Assembly: GCF_003469205.1 (NCBI RefSeq)
Contig: NZ_QSIN01000009.1
Span: forward strand, 1 to 64,000
Source: Collinsella sp. AM33-4BH
GTDB lineage: Bacteria > Actinomycetota > Coriobacteriia > Coriobacteriales > Coriobacteriaceae
Reading direction: 5' to 3'
Length of the DNA stretch: 64,000 nt
Both the position numbers and the translations under genes were made by a program. Shown piece after piece: positions 10,010 through 18,325 of this stretch; positions within the stretch are counted from its first letter, which is position 1, and each line of letters opens with the position of its first letter. Under the pieces are notes generated by a model that made no database searches, was not told the DNA's origin, and was given only the letters and a program-made list of their open reading frames with translations.

Positions 10010-11608
10010 TTAGTTCTCCTCTGATCCAGAAACAACCGAATGGTGCTTGGCCATGAACTGCTGCTTGAAGTCGCCGATGACGCGCAAGAGCTCAGCCTTG
10101 GTGTCATCATCGATCTTCTTGGCGCGAACCTTGTCGAGCAGCGAACCAAAGCCATTGTCCATGTACTCGATGAGCTCGGCACGGAAGGGCAGCACGTCGG
10201 CGATCTCCAAGTCATCCAGGAAGCCCTCGTTGCCAGCGAACAGCGTAACGATCTGCTCGCCAACCTCAAACGGCTTGTAACGCGGCTGCTTCAGGAGCTC
10301 GGTCATGCGAGCACCATGGGTCAGCTGCTTCTGAGTAGCCTCGTCGAGGTCGGAGCCGAACTGCGTAAAGCCAGCGAGCTCCTGGTACGAAGCGAGGTCA
10401 AGACGGAGGTTGCCGGCGACCTGCTTCATGGCCTTGGTCTGCGCATCGCCACCGACGCGGGACACGGAGATGCCCACGTCGACTGCCGGGCGCTGACCCT
10501 GGAAGAAGAGCTCGGACTGCAGGTAGATCTGACCATCGGTAATGGAAATGACGTTGGTCGGAATGTAGGCCGAGACGTCGCCGTCCTGGGTCTCGATGAT
10601 CGGAAGAGCCGTCATGGAGCCGTAACCGTTCTTCTTGGACATCTTGACGGCACGCTCGAGCAGACGAGAGTGCAGGTAGAAGATGTCGCCAGGATAGGCC
10701 TCGCGTCCGGGCGGACGATGCAGCGTCAGCGACATCTGACGGTAGGCCACAGCCTGCTTGGACAGGTCGTCGTAGACGACGAGCACGTGGCCGCCGGGGT
10801 TGGTCTCGCTGGCGGGCTTGCCGTCCTCGCCGTTGTACATGAAGAACTCGCCGATAGCGGCACCGGCCATAGGCGCGATGTACTGCATAGGGGCGGAATC
10901 GGCAGCGGTGGCCGAAACGATGATGGTGTAGTCGAGCGCACCGTGCTGAGCGAGGGTCTCGCGGATGTTGGCAACCGTGGAGGCCTTCTGGCCGATGGCG
11001 ACATAGATGCAGACCATGCCCTTGCCGCGCTGGTTGAGGATAGCGTCGATGGCGATGGCGGTCTTACCGGTCTTACGGTCGCCGATGATGAGCTCACGCT
11101 GACCGCGGCCAATAGGCACCATGGAGTCGATAGCGAGCAGACCGGTCTGAACCGGCTCGCACACCGGGGTACGATCGATGACGCCGGGAGCCTTGAACTC
11201 GATGGGGCGACGGTGCGTGGCGACGATGTCGCCCAGGCCGTCGATGGGCTGGCCGAGCGGATTGACGACGCGGCCGAGCATGGCACGGCTCACGGGGATA
11301 TCCATAATGCGGCCAGTGGTGCGGCACTCGTCGCCTTCCTTGATGGAGTCGACGGCACCGAACAGAACGGCGCCGACCTCGTCACGGTCAAGGTTCTGGG
11401 CAAGGCCGAAGACGGTCTCACCGGTATCGGAGCTCTTGAACTCCAGAAGCTCGCCTGCCATGGCGCTCTTGAGGCCGGAGACGCGCGCGATGCCGTCGCC
11501 TACCTCGTCGACCGTTGAAACCTCATGCGTATCGACCGTCGCGGAGAGGCTCGTGAGCTGCTCCTGCAGTTTCTTGGCGATATCCTGGGCATTGAGGGTT
11601 TCGGACAT
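10010..11608 (-). CDS. atpA: ATP synthase F1 alpha subunit
   Basis: Non-catalytic nucleotide-binding subunit of the F1 hexamer. Walker A is [15 protein letters not shown]; the conserved [20 protein letters not shown] and the arginine-finger region GISVSRVGG are present. The length, 532 residues, includes a C-terminal tail beyond the usual end. Its ATG shares a nucleotide with the atpH stop, so the two are translationally coupled. Confidence 0.97.
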   Translation of the reverse strand: MSETLNAQDIAKKLQEQLTSLSATVDTHEVSTVDEVGDGIARVSGLKSAMAGELLEFKSSDTGETVFGLAQNLDRDEVGAVLFGAVDSIKEGDECRTTGRIMDIPVSRAMLGRVVNPLGQPIDGLGDIVATHRRPIEFKAPGVIDRTPVCEPVQTGLLAIDSMVPIGRGQRELIIGDRKTGKTAIAIDAILNQRGKGMVCIYVAIGQKASTVANIRETLAQHGALDYTIIVSATAADSAPMQYIAPMAGAAIGEFFMYNGEDGKPASETNPGGHVLVVYDDLSKQAVAYRQMSLTLHRPPGREAYPGDIFYLHSRLLERAVKMSKKNGYGSMTALPIIETQDGDVSAYIPTNVISITDGQIYLQSELFFQGQRPAVDVGISVSRVGGDAQTKAMKQVAGNLRLDLASYQELAGFTQFGSDLDEATQKQLTHGARMTELLKQPRYKPFEVGEQIVTLFAGNEGFLDDLEIADVLPFRAELIEYMDNGFGSLLDKVRAKKIDDDTKAELLRVIGDFKQQFMAKHHSVVSGSEEN

Positions 11609-12084
11609 TAGGCTTCACCTCCGTACGAATTAGCAGAGTTTGCGAGGGTCTCCTGCGCGATGCGCAGCTGCGTCTTGACGGAAATGTCACGACGCTCGCC
11701 GCGAGCCTCGAGCACCAGGCCGCCCACGATAGACGGGTCGACCTGCTCGATAAGGAATACCTTGCGGCCGAAGTCCTGCTCGCATTTCTTAGTGATGGTT
11801 TGACGCAGCTCGTCGTCGAGCGGGATCGCCGTGGTGACGGTCACGCCCACTACATCCTCGTCTTCCTCGGCAACGTACTTAAAGGCAGCTGCCACCTTGG
11901 GAAGAAGGTCGAGCTGGTCGCGCTTGGACATGGTGTCGAGCACGGCGATGATCTCGGGGCTGGCAGAAGCCAAGCGCTCGATCATCTCGAGGTCCTCGAA
12001 CACATGATTCTCGGCCTTAGCGGCTTCCAGAAGGGAGCGCGCGTAGGTCTCGAGCACCTTGTCCTGATAGCGGCTAGTCGGCAT
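11608..12084 (-). CDS. atpH: ATP synthase F1 delta subunit
   Basis: Peripheral-stalk protein joining the b dimer to the top of F1. The N-terminal helical region ([18 protein letters not shown]) and the C-terminal [27 protein letters not shown] segment are diagnostic of OSCP/delta. At 158 residues it is somewhat shorter than the roughly 180 of most homologues, with the shortening in the helical N-terminal part. Its start overlaps the end of atpF by 11 nt. Confidence 0.92.
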   Translation of the reverse strand: MPTSRYQDKVLETYARSLLEAAKAENHVFEDLEMIERLASASPEIIAVLDTMSKRDQLDLLPKVAAAFKYVAEEDEDVVGVTVTTAIPLDDELRQTITKKCEQDFGRKVFLIEQVDPSIVGGLVLEARGERRDISVKTQLRIAQETLANSANSYGGEA

Positions 12085-12676
12085 TCAGGCTACCTGCTTC
12101 CTGGATGTAGCGCTCGATGAGCTTCTTCTGCTCGGCATCGTCCTCGAGTGCCTCGCCCACGATCTTGGTGGCGACGGCAACGGACAGGTCGGCGATGGAG
12201 CTCGCGGCACCGGCGTAAATGGACTTGCGCTCGTCCTCGACGGTCGTATGGGCCTTGGCGATGATCTCCTCGGCCTCCTTGTGAGCAGCCTCGATGATAC
12301 GGGCGCGCTCGGACTCGGCGTCCTTACGGGCCTCGAGAACGATGTCGGCAGCCTGACGACGGGCGTCGGTGACGATCGAGTCGGACTCAGCGCGCTTGGC
12401 GATAGCCTCCTGCTTGGTCTTCTCGGCCTCGTCGAGGCTCTCCTCGATCTTCTTGCCGCGCTCCTCCATGGTTTTCATGATGCCCGGCAGGGCGACCTTG
12501 GCCAGCACGATCCAGATAATCAGGAAGGCGATAAGCGCCGGGATGAACTCCGCCATCTTAGGGATGAGGATGTCCGCACCGGCAGCGCCGTCCTCGGCGA
12601 ACGCGGAAACCGGCATGAGCAGCGCGGCCGCGGACGCGGAGAGTGCGATCGCGCTCTTCTGGGATGAAAGATTCAT
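12074..12676 (-). CDS. atpF: ATP synthase Fo b subunit
   Basis: Membrane anchor and long coiled-coil stator. Residues about 43-60 (IPALIAFLIIWIVLAKVAL) are the membrane segment, followed by an uninterrupted charged coiled coil to the C terminus (200 residues). Unusually, residues 1-27 look like a cleavable signal peptide: a short polar start, an Ala-rich hydrophobic stretch and an AFA-ED junction. That would place the residues before the membrane segment outside, as expected for b. The ATG fits the operon, 15 nt after atpE. Confidence 0.93.
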   Translation of the reverse strand: MNLSSQKSAIALSASAAALLMPVSAFAEDGAAGADILIPKMAEFIPALIAFLIIWIVLAKVALPGIMKTMEERGKKIEESLDEAEKTKQEAIAKRAESDSIVTDARRQAADIVLEARKDAESERARIIEAAHKEAEEIIAKAHTTVEDERKSIYAGAASSIADLSVAVATKIVGEALEDDAEQKKLIERYIQEAGSLNAD

Positions 12677-12691
12677 ACTTGACGCTCCGTG

Positions 12692-12886
12692 CTATTTAAC
12701 GATCAGCGCGACAACGAAGCCGATCAGAGCCAGAGCCTCGCCGAAGGCGGAGCCCATAATGAAGACGGTGAACACGCGGCCCTGGACCTCAGGCTGACGG
12801 GCCATAGCACCCGTAGCACCCAGAGCAGACAGGCCGATAGCAAGACCAGCGCCGATAACACCGAGACCGTAACCGATAACTCCCAC
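12692..12886 (-). CDS. atpE: ATP synthase Fo c subunit
   Basis: Forms the membrane rotor ring. The 64-residue protein has two membrane helices joined by the polar loop ARQPEVQGR; the ion-binding carboxylate is the Glu of FGEALALIGF in helix 2. The Gln and Glu-Ser/Thr pattern of sodium-binding rings is absent (the Glu is followed by Ala-Leu), so proton use is more likely. Translation begins at GTG behind a strong AAAGGAGG site. Confidence 0.94.
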   Translation of the reverse strand: MGVIGYGLGVIGAGLAIGLSALGATGAMARQPEVQGRVFTVFIMGSAFGEALALIGFVVALIVK

Positions 12887-13010
12887 GATTCCTCCTTTGT
12901 CGTGCGTGTCTTATTTCACGCAGGATAACCTTTTTATAACTGCCGGGCTCCATGGGTACGGGCACCGGCGGTTTAACGAATTACCTTACCTTTAAGGCGC
13001 GAACGGAAGA

Positions 13011-13814
13011 CTACTCCTCCTCCGCGACCTCCTCTGCCTCGGAGACATACACGGCGGTAAGGACCGTGAAGACGTAAGCCTGGATGGCGCCGACCACAAG
13101 CTCGATCGCATAGATCAGGATGAGGATGGCAAGCCAGGCCAGCGAAGGCAGGGCGCCAACGGCGTGGGCCGCGGAAACCTGCTGAAGCAGCGGCTGCATG
13201 AACATGCTCGCCATGATGGCGAACGAGCCCATGACCACGTGTCCTGCGAACATGTTGCAGAACAGACGGACGGCGAGCGTGATGAGGCGCAGGAAGGTCG
13301 AGAAAAGCTCGACGACCCACACGAGCACGTTCATCGGGAAGCTCACGCCCTGCGGGGCGAGGCTCTTGATGTAGCCGATCACGCCGTGAGCCTTGCATCC
13401 GTAGTAGATGAAGTACACGAAGGCGAAAATGGCGAGTGCGGCGGTGGAGCCGATTGCGCCGGTGCCGGGCTTCATTCCCGGAATCAGGCCGATCATGTTA
13501 TTGATCAGGATGAACAGGAAAAGCGAGCACAGGAACGGGAAGTGCTTCTTCCAGTTCTCACCCACGACACCCTTGCCGATATCGTTCTCGACGTACTCGA
13601 TGATGTACTCGAAACCGTTGACGAAGAAGCCCTTGGGAACCAGGGTCTGCTTCTTCTTGAACACGGCCAGGACGATCAGGAGCACGATCGTGGAGACGAT
13701 CAGCCAAAACGAGTACTGCGTGATGCCGCAGCTCAGATCGCCCACGACAGGGGTGGAGCTGAACTCGCTGACCAGATGATTAATCTCATCAGGCAGCTTT
13801 TCAAAAATTTCCAC
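13011..13814 (-). CDS. atpB: ATP synthase Fo a subunit
   Basis: Stator half-channel subunit. The 267-residue protein has five to six membrane segments and the essential arginine in the FLRLITLAVRLFCNMFAGH helix; the LVVGAIQAYVFTVL last helix is also typical. The GTG start has AAAGG six nt upstream. A 124-nt spacer without a clear gene separates it from atpE; it starts 3 nt after the upstream small membrane gene. Confidence 0.94.
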   Translation of the reverse strand: MEIFEKLPDEINHLVSEFSSTPVVGDLSCGITQYSFWLIVSTIVLLIVLAVFKKKQTLVPKGFFVNGFEYIIEYVENDIGKGVVGENWKKHFPFLCSLFLFILINNMIGLIPGMKPGTGAIGSTAALAIFAFVYFIYYGCKAHGVIGYIKSLAPQGVSFPMNVLVWVVELFSTFLRLITLAVRLFCNMFAGHVVMGSFAIMASMFMQPLLQQVSAAHAVGALPSLAWLAILILIYAIELVVGAIQAYVFTVLTAVYVSEAEEVAEEE

Positions 13815-13817
13815 GAC

Positions 13818-14129
13818 TTACCTTTCGACCTCATGAGGATCTCGCAGCGCCTTGGCGACACGAACCGCGCAGGCGGCCATAAAGGCCACGAAGCCGATCG
13901 CCTCGCCCAGGAGGAACATGCGAAATGCCTCTCCGAACAACACAAACACAACCAAGGTAAAGACGAGCAGGGCGATTGCCGAGACCGCCAGACTCACCAT
14001 ACCCTTGAGCATGTCCGCATTCTGTTTATCGTCAAGAACCGGCTTGAGCGTAAAGACAAAGGGAAGGAAGGCAATTGCGCCCGCGATGGCGCCTGCAACG
14101 ATAGCGAGCAGATCGGCTATCTGAAACAC
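13818..14129 (-). CDS. AtpI-like small membrane protein of the atp operon
   Basis: First gene of the ATP synthase operon, in the atpI position. About 103 residues with three or four hydrophobic segments (near residues 5-30, 48-70 and 75-95). I chose the GTG preceded by GAGGA at 5 nt spacing; a TTG further upstream at 14204 would lie inside the promoter. The sequence itself is poorly conserved, so the AtpI-like role (assembly of the c ring or ion supply) rests on position and topology. Confidence 0.65.
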   Translation of the reverse strand: MFQIADLLAIVAGAIAGAIAFLPFVFTLKPVLDDKQNADMLKGMVSLAVSAIALLVFTLVVFVLFGEAFRMFLLGEAIGFVAFMAACAVRVAKALRDPHEVER

Positions 14130-14190
14130 TGGCGTCCTCACTTTCCTTTTTAACGCTTCACAGAACAGTTCCCGCCAAACATTGGTGACT

Positions 14191-14218
14191 ATTGTACGAG
14201 CCAATCGCTAAAGTACAA
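14191..14218 (-). promoter_or_regulatory. Promoter of the atp operon
   Basis: On the minus strand TTGTAC (-35) and TACAAT (-10) are separated by 16 bp, about 55 nt upstream of the first atp-operon start codon. It is the only good sigma70-like match upstream of the operon and supports the downstream start of the AtpI-like gene. Confidence 0.65.
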
Positions 14219-14333
14219 CCGAAAAAGCATCGGTTAATACGCACCTGTTCGTTTTCTTAAGACCTTCTTTATGCCGCAGGTACGGTAATACGTTTTTCTC
14301 GAACCCTGCAGGGCAAAACGTCCGTTAACAGGA

Positions 14334-14368
14334 GTGCGCGCGGTCGCCTTTTGTTCGTCCGCGCGCAC
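14334..14368. other. 10-bp GC inverted repeat downstream of upp
   Basis: GTGCGCGCGG and CCGCGCGCAC are separated by 15 nt, about 40 nt after the upp stop codon. Its position suggests a transcript-end hairpin, but no T run follows on the minus strand. The rest of the 14130-14409 intergenic stretch holds the atp promoter and nothing else I can recognise. Confidence 0.5.
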
Positions 14369-14409
14369 CGTTTCTTCGTATTTGCAGCCGCGGCCGTTTA
14401 GCCCAGCGA

Positions 14410-15057
14410 CTAGAGCGTGCCGTAGATGCGGTCGCCGGCGTCGCCGAGGCCGGGAACGATGTAGGCAGCCTCGTTGAGATGGTCGTCGATGGCGCAGGTA
14501 TAGATATGCACATCTGGGTCCTTCTCGGTCAGCGACTTGAGGCCCTCGGGGGCCGCGACGATGCACAGCATGCGGATGTCCTTGACACCGCGCTCGCGCA
14601 GGTAGCTGATGGCCATCTCGGCCGAACCGCCCGTGGCAAGCATGGGGTCGACGACCAGGCAGATGCGCTGGTCGATATCCTTGGGCATCTTGCAGTAATA
14701 CTCGTGCGGCTCGTGGGTGACCTCGTCGCGCTCCATGCCGATGTGACCCACGCGAGCGGAGGGCACCAGGTCGAGGATGCCGTCGACCATGCCAAGGCCC
14801 GCACGCAGGATGGGCACGATGGCGAGTTTCTTGCCGGCAAGCTGTTTGAACGTGGCGGTAGTGATGGGGGTCTCGACCTCGACGTCTTCCATAGGCAGGT
14901 CGCGCATGGCCTCGTAGCCGTCAAAAAGCGCGAGTTCGCGCACGAGCTGGCGGAACTGGTTGGTGCCGGTGTTTTTGTCGCGCAGGATCGACAGCTTGTG
15001 CTGGACGAGCGGGTGATCGACAAGCGTCACACGGGACGCATCGTAGGTGACGGTCAT
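14410..15057 (-). CDS. upp: Uracil phosphoribosyltransferase
   Basis: Salvages uracil to UMP using PRPP in the cytosol. The PRPP-binding motif [16 protein letters not shown] is intact, as are the uracil-binding C-terminal [15 protein letters not shown] and the [13 protein letters not shown] loop. From the ATG with AGGGG upstream the protein is 215 residues, near the family norm of 208-210; a longer opening of 20 codons has no conserved sequence. It is the last gene of a minus-strand group led by glpK. Confidence 0.95.
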   Translation of the reverse strand: MTVTYDASRVTLVDHPLVQHKLSILRDKNTGTNQFRQLVRELALFDGYEAMRDLPMEDVEVETPITTATFKQLAGKKLAIVPILRAGLGMVDGILDLVPSARVGHIGMERDEVTHEPHEYYCKMPKDIDQRICLVVDPMLATGGSAEMAISYLRERGVKDIRMLCIVAAPEGLKSLTEKDPDVHIYTCAIDDHLNEAAYIVPGLGDAGDRIYGTL

Positions 15058-15180
15058 GGATTGATTGCCCCTTTCGTTGCGGCCGCAAAACGGCCTTGCT
15101 GACAAGGCGCGCAGCAATGTTGCCGCCGCACGCCATGCATTAGTTTAGCGGTTTGTTGTATCGAGCAGCCCATCGCAGCC

Positions 15181-16722
15181 CTACTGTGAGGTGCTGAGCG
15201 AGCGCCTGACTGCATCACGCCAGCCCGCAAGGTTTTGCTCGCGGCGCTCGGCGGACATGTGGGGAAGGAAGGTCCTAACGATCTGGGCATTTTGCTCCAG
15301 CTCTTCCAGGTCTTCCCAATAGCCGACGGCAAGACCCGCCAAGTACGCGGCACCGATTGCCGTGGTCTCCACCGTCTCGCATTGCAGCACGGGGATATCC
15401 AGCAGGTCGGCCTGGAATTGCATGATGAACTCGTTGCGCGAGGCACCGCCATCGACAGACAGGCGCTCAATCGAAAGCCCCACGTCCTGCTCCATGGCGC
15501 GCAGCACGTCGTAGCTCTGATATGCCATGGATTCGCAGGCGGCACGTACGATGGTCGCACGGCTCGAGGCGCCGGTCAGACCGCACACGATACCGCGAGC
15601 ATGCGGGTCCCACCAGGGAGCACCCAAACCCGCAAAGGCGGGAACGAAGTAGCAGCCCTCGTTGTCGCTAATCGAAGCAGCGAGTTGTGCCGACTCGCTC
15701 ACGCTCGAGATGATGCCCATGTTGTTGCGAAGCCAGTTCATGGTTGAGCCGGCGGCAAAAATAGAGCCCTCGAGCGCATAGCTGACTTTGCCGTCCGCAG
15801 CGATACCGATGGTGGAGACCAGGCCATTCTTGGATTCGACGATCTCGTCGCCGGTGTTCATGAGCATAAAGCAACCCGTGCCATAGGTGTTTTTGGTCTG
15901 GCCGGGACGGAAACAGCAGTGGCCGAACAGCGACGCCTGTTGGTCACCCGCCACGCCCATGATGGGCGGCATGTTGGTCATGATGTCGCTCGCGACGCGG
16001 CCGTAGTCGCCCGAGCTCCAGCGAACCTCGGGCATCATGGAACGTGGAACGTCAAAGAGTGCCAGCAGGTCGTCGTCCCAATCGAGCGTATGGATATTAA
16101 AGAGTGCCGTGCGGCTGGCATTGGTGTAGTCGGTGGCAAAGACCTGGCCGCCGGTGAGGTTGTAGATGAGCCAGGTGTCGATGGTGCCAAACATGAGGTC
16201 GCCCGCCGCCGCGCTTTCGCGTGCGCCGTCGACGTTGTCGAGAATCCACTGCACCTTGGAGGCCGAGAAATACGGGTCGAGCGTGAGTCCCGTGCGGGAG
16301 CGCACCAGCCCTTCTGCGCCCTGCTCGACAAGCTCGTCGATCAGAGGTGCGGTACGGCGGCACTGCCATACGATAGCGTTATAGATCGGCTGACCGCTCA
16401 CGCGATCCCAGACCACCGTGGTCTCGCGCTGGTTGGAGATGCCGATGGCGGCAATGCGGTCGGAGTGGATACCACTCTTAAACTGGACTTCCATCATGAC
16501 GGCGATCTGGCTAGCAAGGACCGCCATGGGGTCTTGCTCCACCCAGCCGGGACGCGGAAAGCTGGTTTTGACGCTGCGACGTGCCTGCGCGACGATGCAG
16601 CCGTACTCGTCGACGATGGTCGCAAGTACCGAGGTGGTGCCGCAGTCGAGCGCCATGATGTAGGAACCGCCAAAGTCAAACGAGGCATCTTCCATGCCCA
16701 GGCTGCCCAGATTCAACGACAT
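15181..16722 (-). CDS. glpK: Glycerol kinase
   Basis: Phosphorylates glycerol to sn-glycerol 3-phosphate. It is a FGGY kinase of 513 residues: the N-terminal phosphate loop LDCGTTSVLATIVD, the glycerol kinase signature GISNQRETTVVWDRVSG, the RTGL and DTWLIYNLTGG regions, and the ATP domain YGTGCFMLMNTG and DGGASRNEFIMQ are all present. An N-terminal extension of about 20 residues precedes the usual start, but the ATG has AGAAAGG upstream. No glycerol facilitator or glycerol-phosphate dehydrogenase gene is adjacent. It starts 13 nt after tsaC. Confidence 0.93.
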   Translation of the reverse strand: MSLNLGSLGMEDASFDFGGSYIMALDCGTTSVLATIVDEYGCIVAQARRSVKTSFPRPGWVEQDPMAVLASQIAVMMEVQFKSGIHSDRIAAIGISNQRETTVVWDRVSGQPIYNAIVWQCRRTAPLIDELVEQGAEGLVRSRTGLTLDPYFSASKVQWILDNVDGARESAAAGDLMFGTIDTWLIYNLTGGQVFATDYTNASRTALFNIHTLDWDDDLLALFDVPRSMMPEVRWSSGDYGRVASDIMTNMPPIMGVAGDQQASLFGHCCFRPGQTKNTYGTGCFMLMNTGDEIVESKNGLVSTIGIAADGKVSYALEGSIFAAGSTMNWLRNNMGIISSVSESAQLAASISDNEGCYFVPAFAGLGAPWWDPHARGIVCGLTGASSRATIVRAACESMAYQSYDVLRAMEQDVGLSIERLSVDGGASRNEFIMQFQADLLDIPVLQCETVETTAIGAAYLAGLAVGYWEDLEELEQNAQIVRTFLPHMSAERREQNLAGWRDAVRRSLSTSQ

Positions 16723-16735
16723 CGCTTAAACCTTT

Positions 16736-17479
16736 CTATTGCATCGGGTCGGACAGGACCCGTTCGATCTCTGATGCGGGAAGTGCGCCTTGGCGCAGGA
16801 TCTGGAGCTCGCCGTGCTGAAACGACACGATGGTCGAGGCGTCGCGACACGGGGTCTCACCGGCGTCGACGGCAACATCGACCCCCTCCAGGATGCGACC
16901 CTCCACCGTGATAAAACTTGCCGGCGCGGGCGCGCCATGCGTGTTGGCGCTGGTGCAGGCAAGGGGGCTGCCACAGGCGCGAATGAGCGCCTGCACCACG
17001 GGCGAGGCCGAAGCGCGAAGTGCCACCGTGTCGTCGGCAGCGCGCATAAAGGTCGGCACGCAGGGAGCTGCCTTGACCACGATAGTCAGGGCTCCCGGCC
17101 AGCATCGTCGCGCGAGTATGCGGGCATCTTCCGGGATATCCACGCCATAGCGGTCGAGTGCTTCGACGCCATCGACCAGCCAAGCGACGGTTTGCGTGAG
17201 TTCACGTTGCTTGAGAGTGAAGATACGGCGATAGCCGGTGCCGAGCGCAGGAACTGCGGCGCCATTGACGGCAGCCTGCGGATCGCGCGGCCACGATGGG
17301 AATTCGCTTGTATCTTGGGGCACGGCGTCCGAGAAGGCGTTGACTGCCACGGCGACACCGTAGACGGTCTCGGTCGGGATCAAAGCCAGGCCGCCGCGGC
17401 CGAGCACCTCGGCCGTGCGCTCGACGGCAAGCCGATGCGGCTCGCGCGTTCCCTCGTATACCCGATAGACCGTCTGCAT
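16736..17479 (-). CDS. tsaC: L-threonylcarbamoyladenylate synthase (Sua5/YrdC family)
   Basis: Makes threonylcarbamoyl-AMP for the t6A modification of ANN-decoding tRNAs. LIPTETVYG, the KQRE basic motif, CWPGALTIVV and CTSAN are visible in order. Between residues about 50 and 82, where most homologues have a short ATNP-type loop, there is a 30-odd residue Pro/Ala-rich insertion. There is no C-terminal Sua5 domain, so the protein (247 residues) is YrdC-type. In related bacteria prfA, prmC and tsaC are neighbours; here hicAB lies between prmC and tsaC. Confidence 0.87.
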   Translation of the reverse strand: MQTVYRVYEGTREPHRLAVERTAEVLGRGGLALIPTETVYGVAVAVNAFSDAVPQDTSEFPSWPRDPQAAVNGAAVPALGTGYRRIFTLKQRELTQTVAWLVDGVEALDRYGVDIPEDARILARRCWPGALTIVVKAAPCVPTFMRAADDTVALRASASPVVQALIRACGSPLACTSANTHGAPAPASFITVEGRILEGVDVAVDAGETPCRDASTIVSFQHGELQILRQGALPASEIERVLSDPMQ

Positions 17480-17613
17480 GTGTATGCCAGCCCCTTACGC
17501 TCTGGTGCAAGTTTGTTTACTGTGGGGCATTCTCGCACGAAACGTTCAACCTATTTGCCCAGAGCGCATGTTGGTTTGGTGAGCGGCTCTAGTAGTCGGT
17601 GAAAGTGAGGGGG

Positions 17614-18060
17614 TTATTGGACTGCGACGAACTTCTTTGGCCTGCCGGCGTGACGTTCTTGGGCGGCGTAACGCTCGATGCTGTCTATCGTTATCATCCG
17701 ACGGCCGTCGACGAGTTCAACATCGAGCTTTCCGGCTTTGACCAGCGCGGTAATCCGCGGAGCGGAGACTTTGAGGTCCAGCGCTGCGTCTTTAAATGTT
17801 CGGCACGCCGCTTCCCGAGCGTCCTCGTGGTCGATTTCGACTGAAAGGGCCACGACCTCGGCCGAGCGTTCGTACCCTGCCGGAGTCAAACCGTTGTTGA
17901 GGTCGTCGGCCAAAAACGCCATCAGTGCCTCGGTGGCATGGGCAATCGCTTCTTCGCGCGTATCGCCATCGGCAAAGGCGCCGGGAATCTGCGGGAAGCT
18001 AGCGCAGTAACCATCGTCTTCTTTTATGAGAACGCAGTCATAGGTAAATCGCTGCCTCAT
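17614..18060 (-). CDS. hicB: HicB-family antitoxin
   Basis: Expected to bind and neutralise the adjacent HicA ribonuclease and repress the operon. Residues 1-50 match the HicB partial RNase H-like fold (YDCVLIKEDDGYCASFPQIP, GDTREEAI). The C-terminal half (about 105-148, SAPRITALVKAGKLDVELVD) resembles an excisionase/MerR-type helix-turn-helix rather than the usual ribbon-helix-helix. The start has GGAGG 4 nt upstream. It follows hicA by 11 nt. Confidence 0.85.
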   Translation of the reverse strand: MRQRFTYDCVLIKEDDGYCASFPQIPGAFADGDTREEAIAHATEALMAFLADDLNNGLTPAGYERSAEVVALSVEIDHEDAREAACRTFKDAALDLKVSAPRITALVKAGKLDVELVDGRRMITIDSIERYAAQERHAGRPKKFVAVQ

Positions 18061-18071
18061 TTTGCCTCCAA

Positions 18072-18257
18072 CTACCATCCAGCTTGGCGACGAATACTTG
18101 CCCACGTGCCCTTCTTTGGTCGATCACCACCAGAGCCGTTCACGGTGACAACGCGGTCACCAGAAACATACTTAGCATGACTACCGACTTGCGCGACCTT
18201 CACGAATCCATCGTGCTTGAGTAGGGCAATGATTTCCCGAAAGGTAGGAGGTTGCAT
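18072..18257 (-). CDS. hicA: HicA-family mRNA interferase toxin
   Basis: A 61-residue double-stranded-RNA-binding-fold toxin predicted to cleave mRNA. The family hallmarks are the N-terminal REIIALLKHDGF helix, the catalytic histidine His27 in VGSHAKYV, and the C-terminal KKGTWASIRRQAGW (usually KKGTLRSIIKQAG). The toxin gene comes first, as in most hicAB loci. An ATG with AGAGG upstream begins the frame, and a palindromic promoter lies just before it. Confidence 0.88.
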   Translation of the reverse strand: MQPPTFREIIALLKHDGFVKVAQVGSHAKYVSGDRVVTVNGSGGDRPKKGTWASIRRQAGW

Positions 18258-18281
18258 GGGCCGACCTCTTTCAGCCGTCCT

Positions 18282-18311
18282 AATTATAAACTACTTTATA
18301 ATTTTTGCTAA
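18282..18311 (-). promoter_or_regulatory. hicAB promoter with built-in palindromic operator
   Basis: On the minus strand TTAGCA (-35) and TATAAT (-10, at 18283-18288) are 17 bp apart. A perfect 22-bp palindrome, AATTATAAA-gtag-TTTATAATT (18282-18303), covers the -10 and spacer. This is the layout expected for autorepression by the HicA-HicB complex. Confidence 0.75.
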
Positions 18312-18325
18312 CCAGTTAATAAATA

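Noticed and set aside
14130-14204. Longer N terminus of the AtpI-like protein from a TTG at 14204
   Set aside because: That start lies within the promoter region and has no ribosome binding site; the GTG at 14129 has GAGGA at proper spacing.
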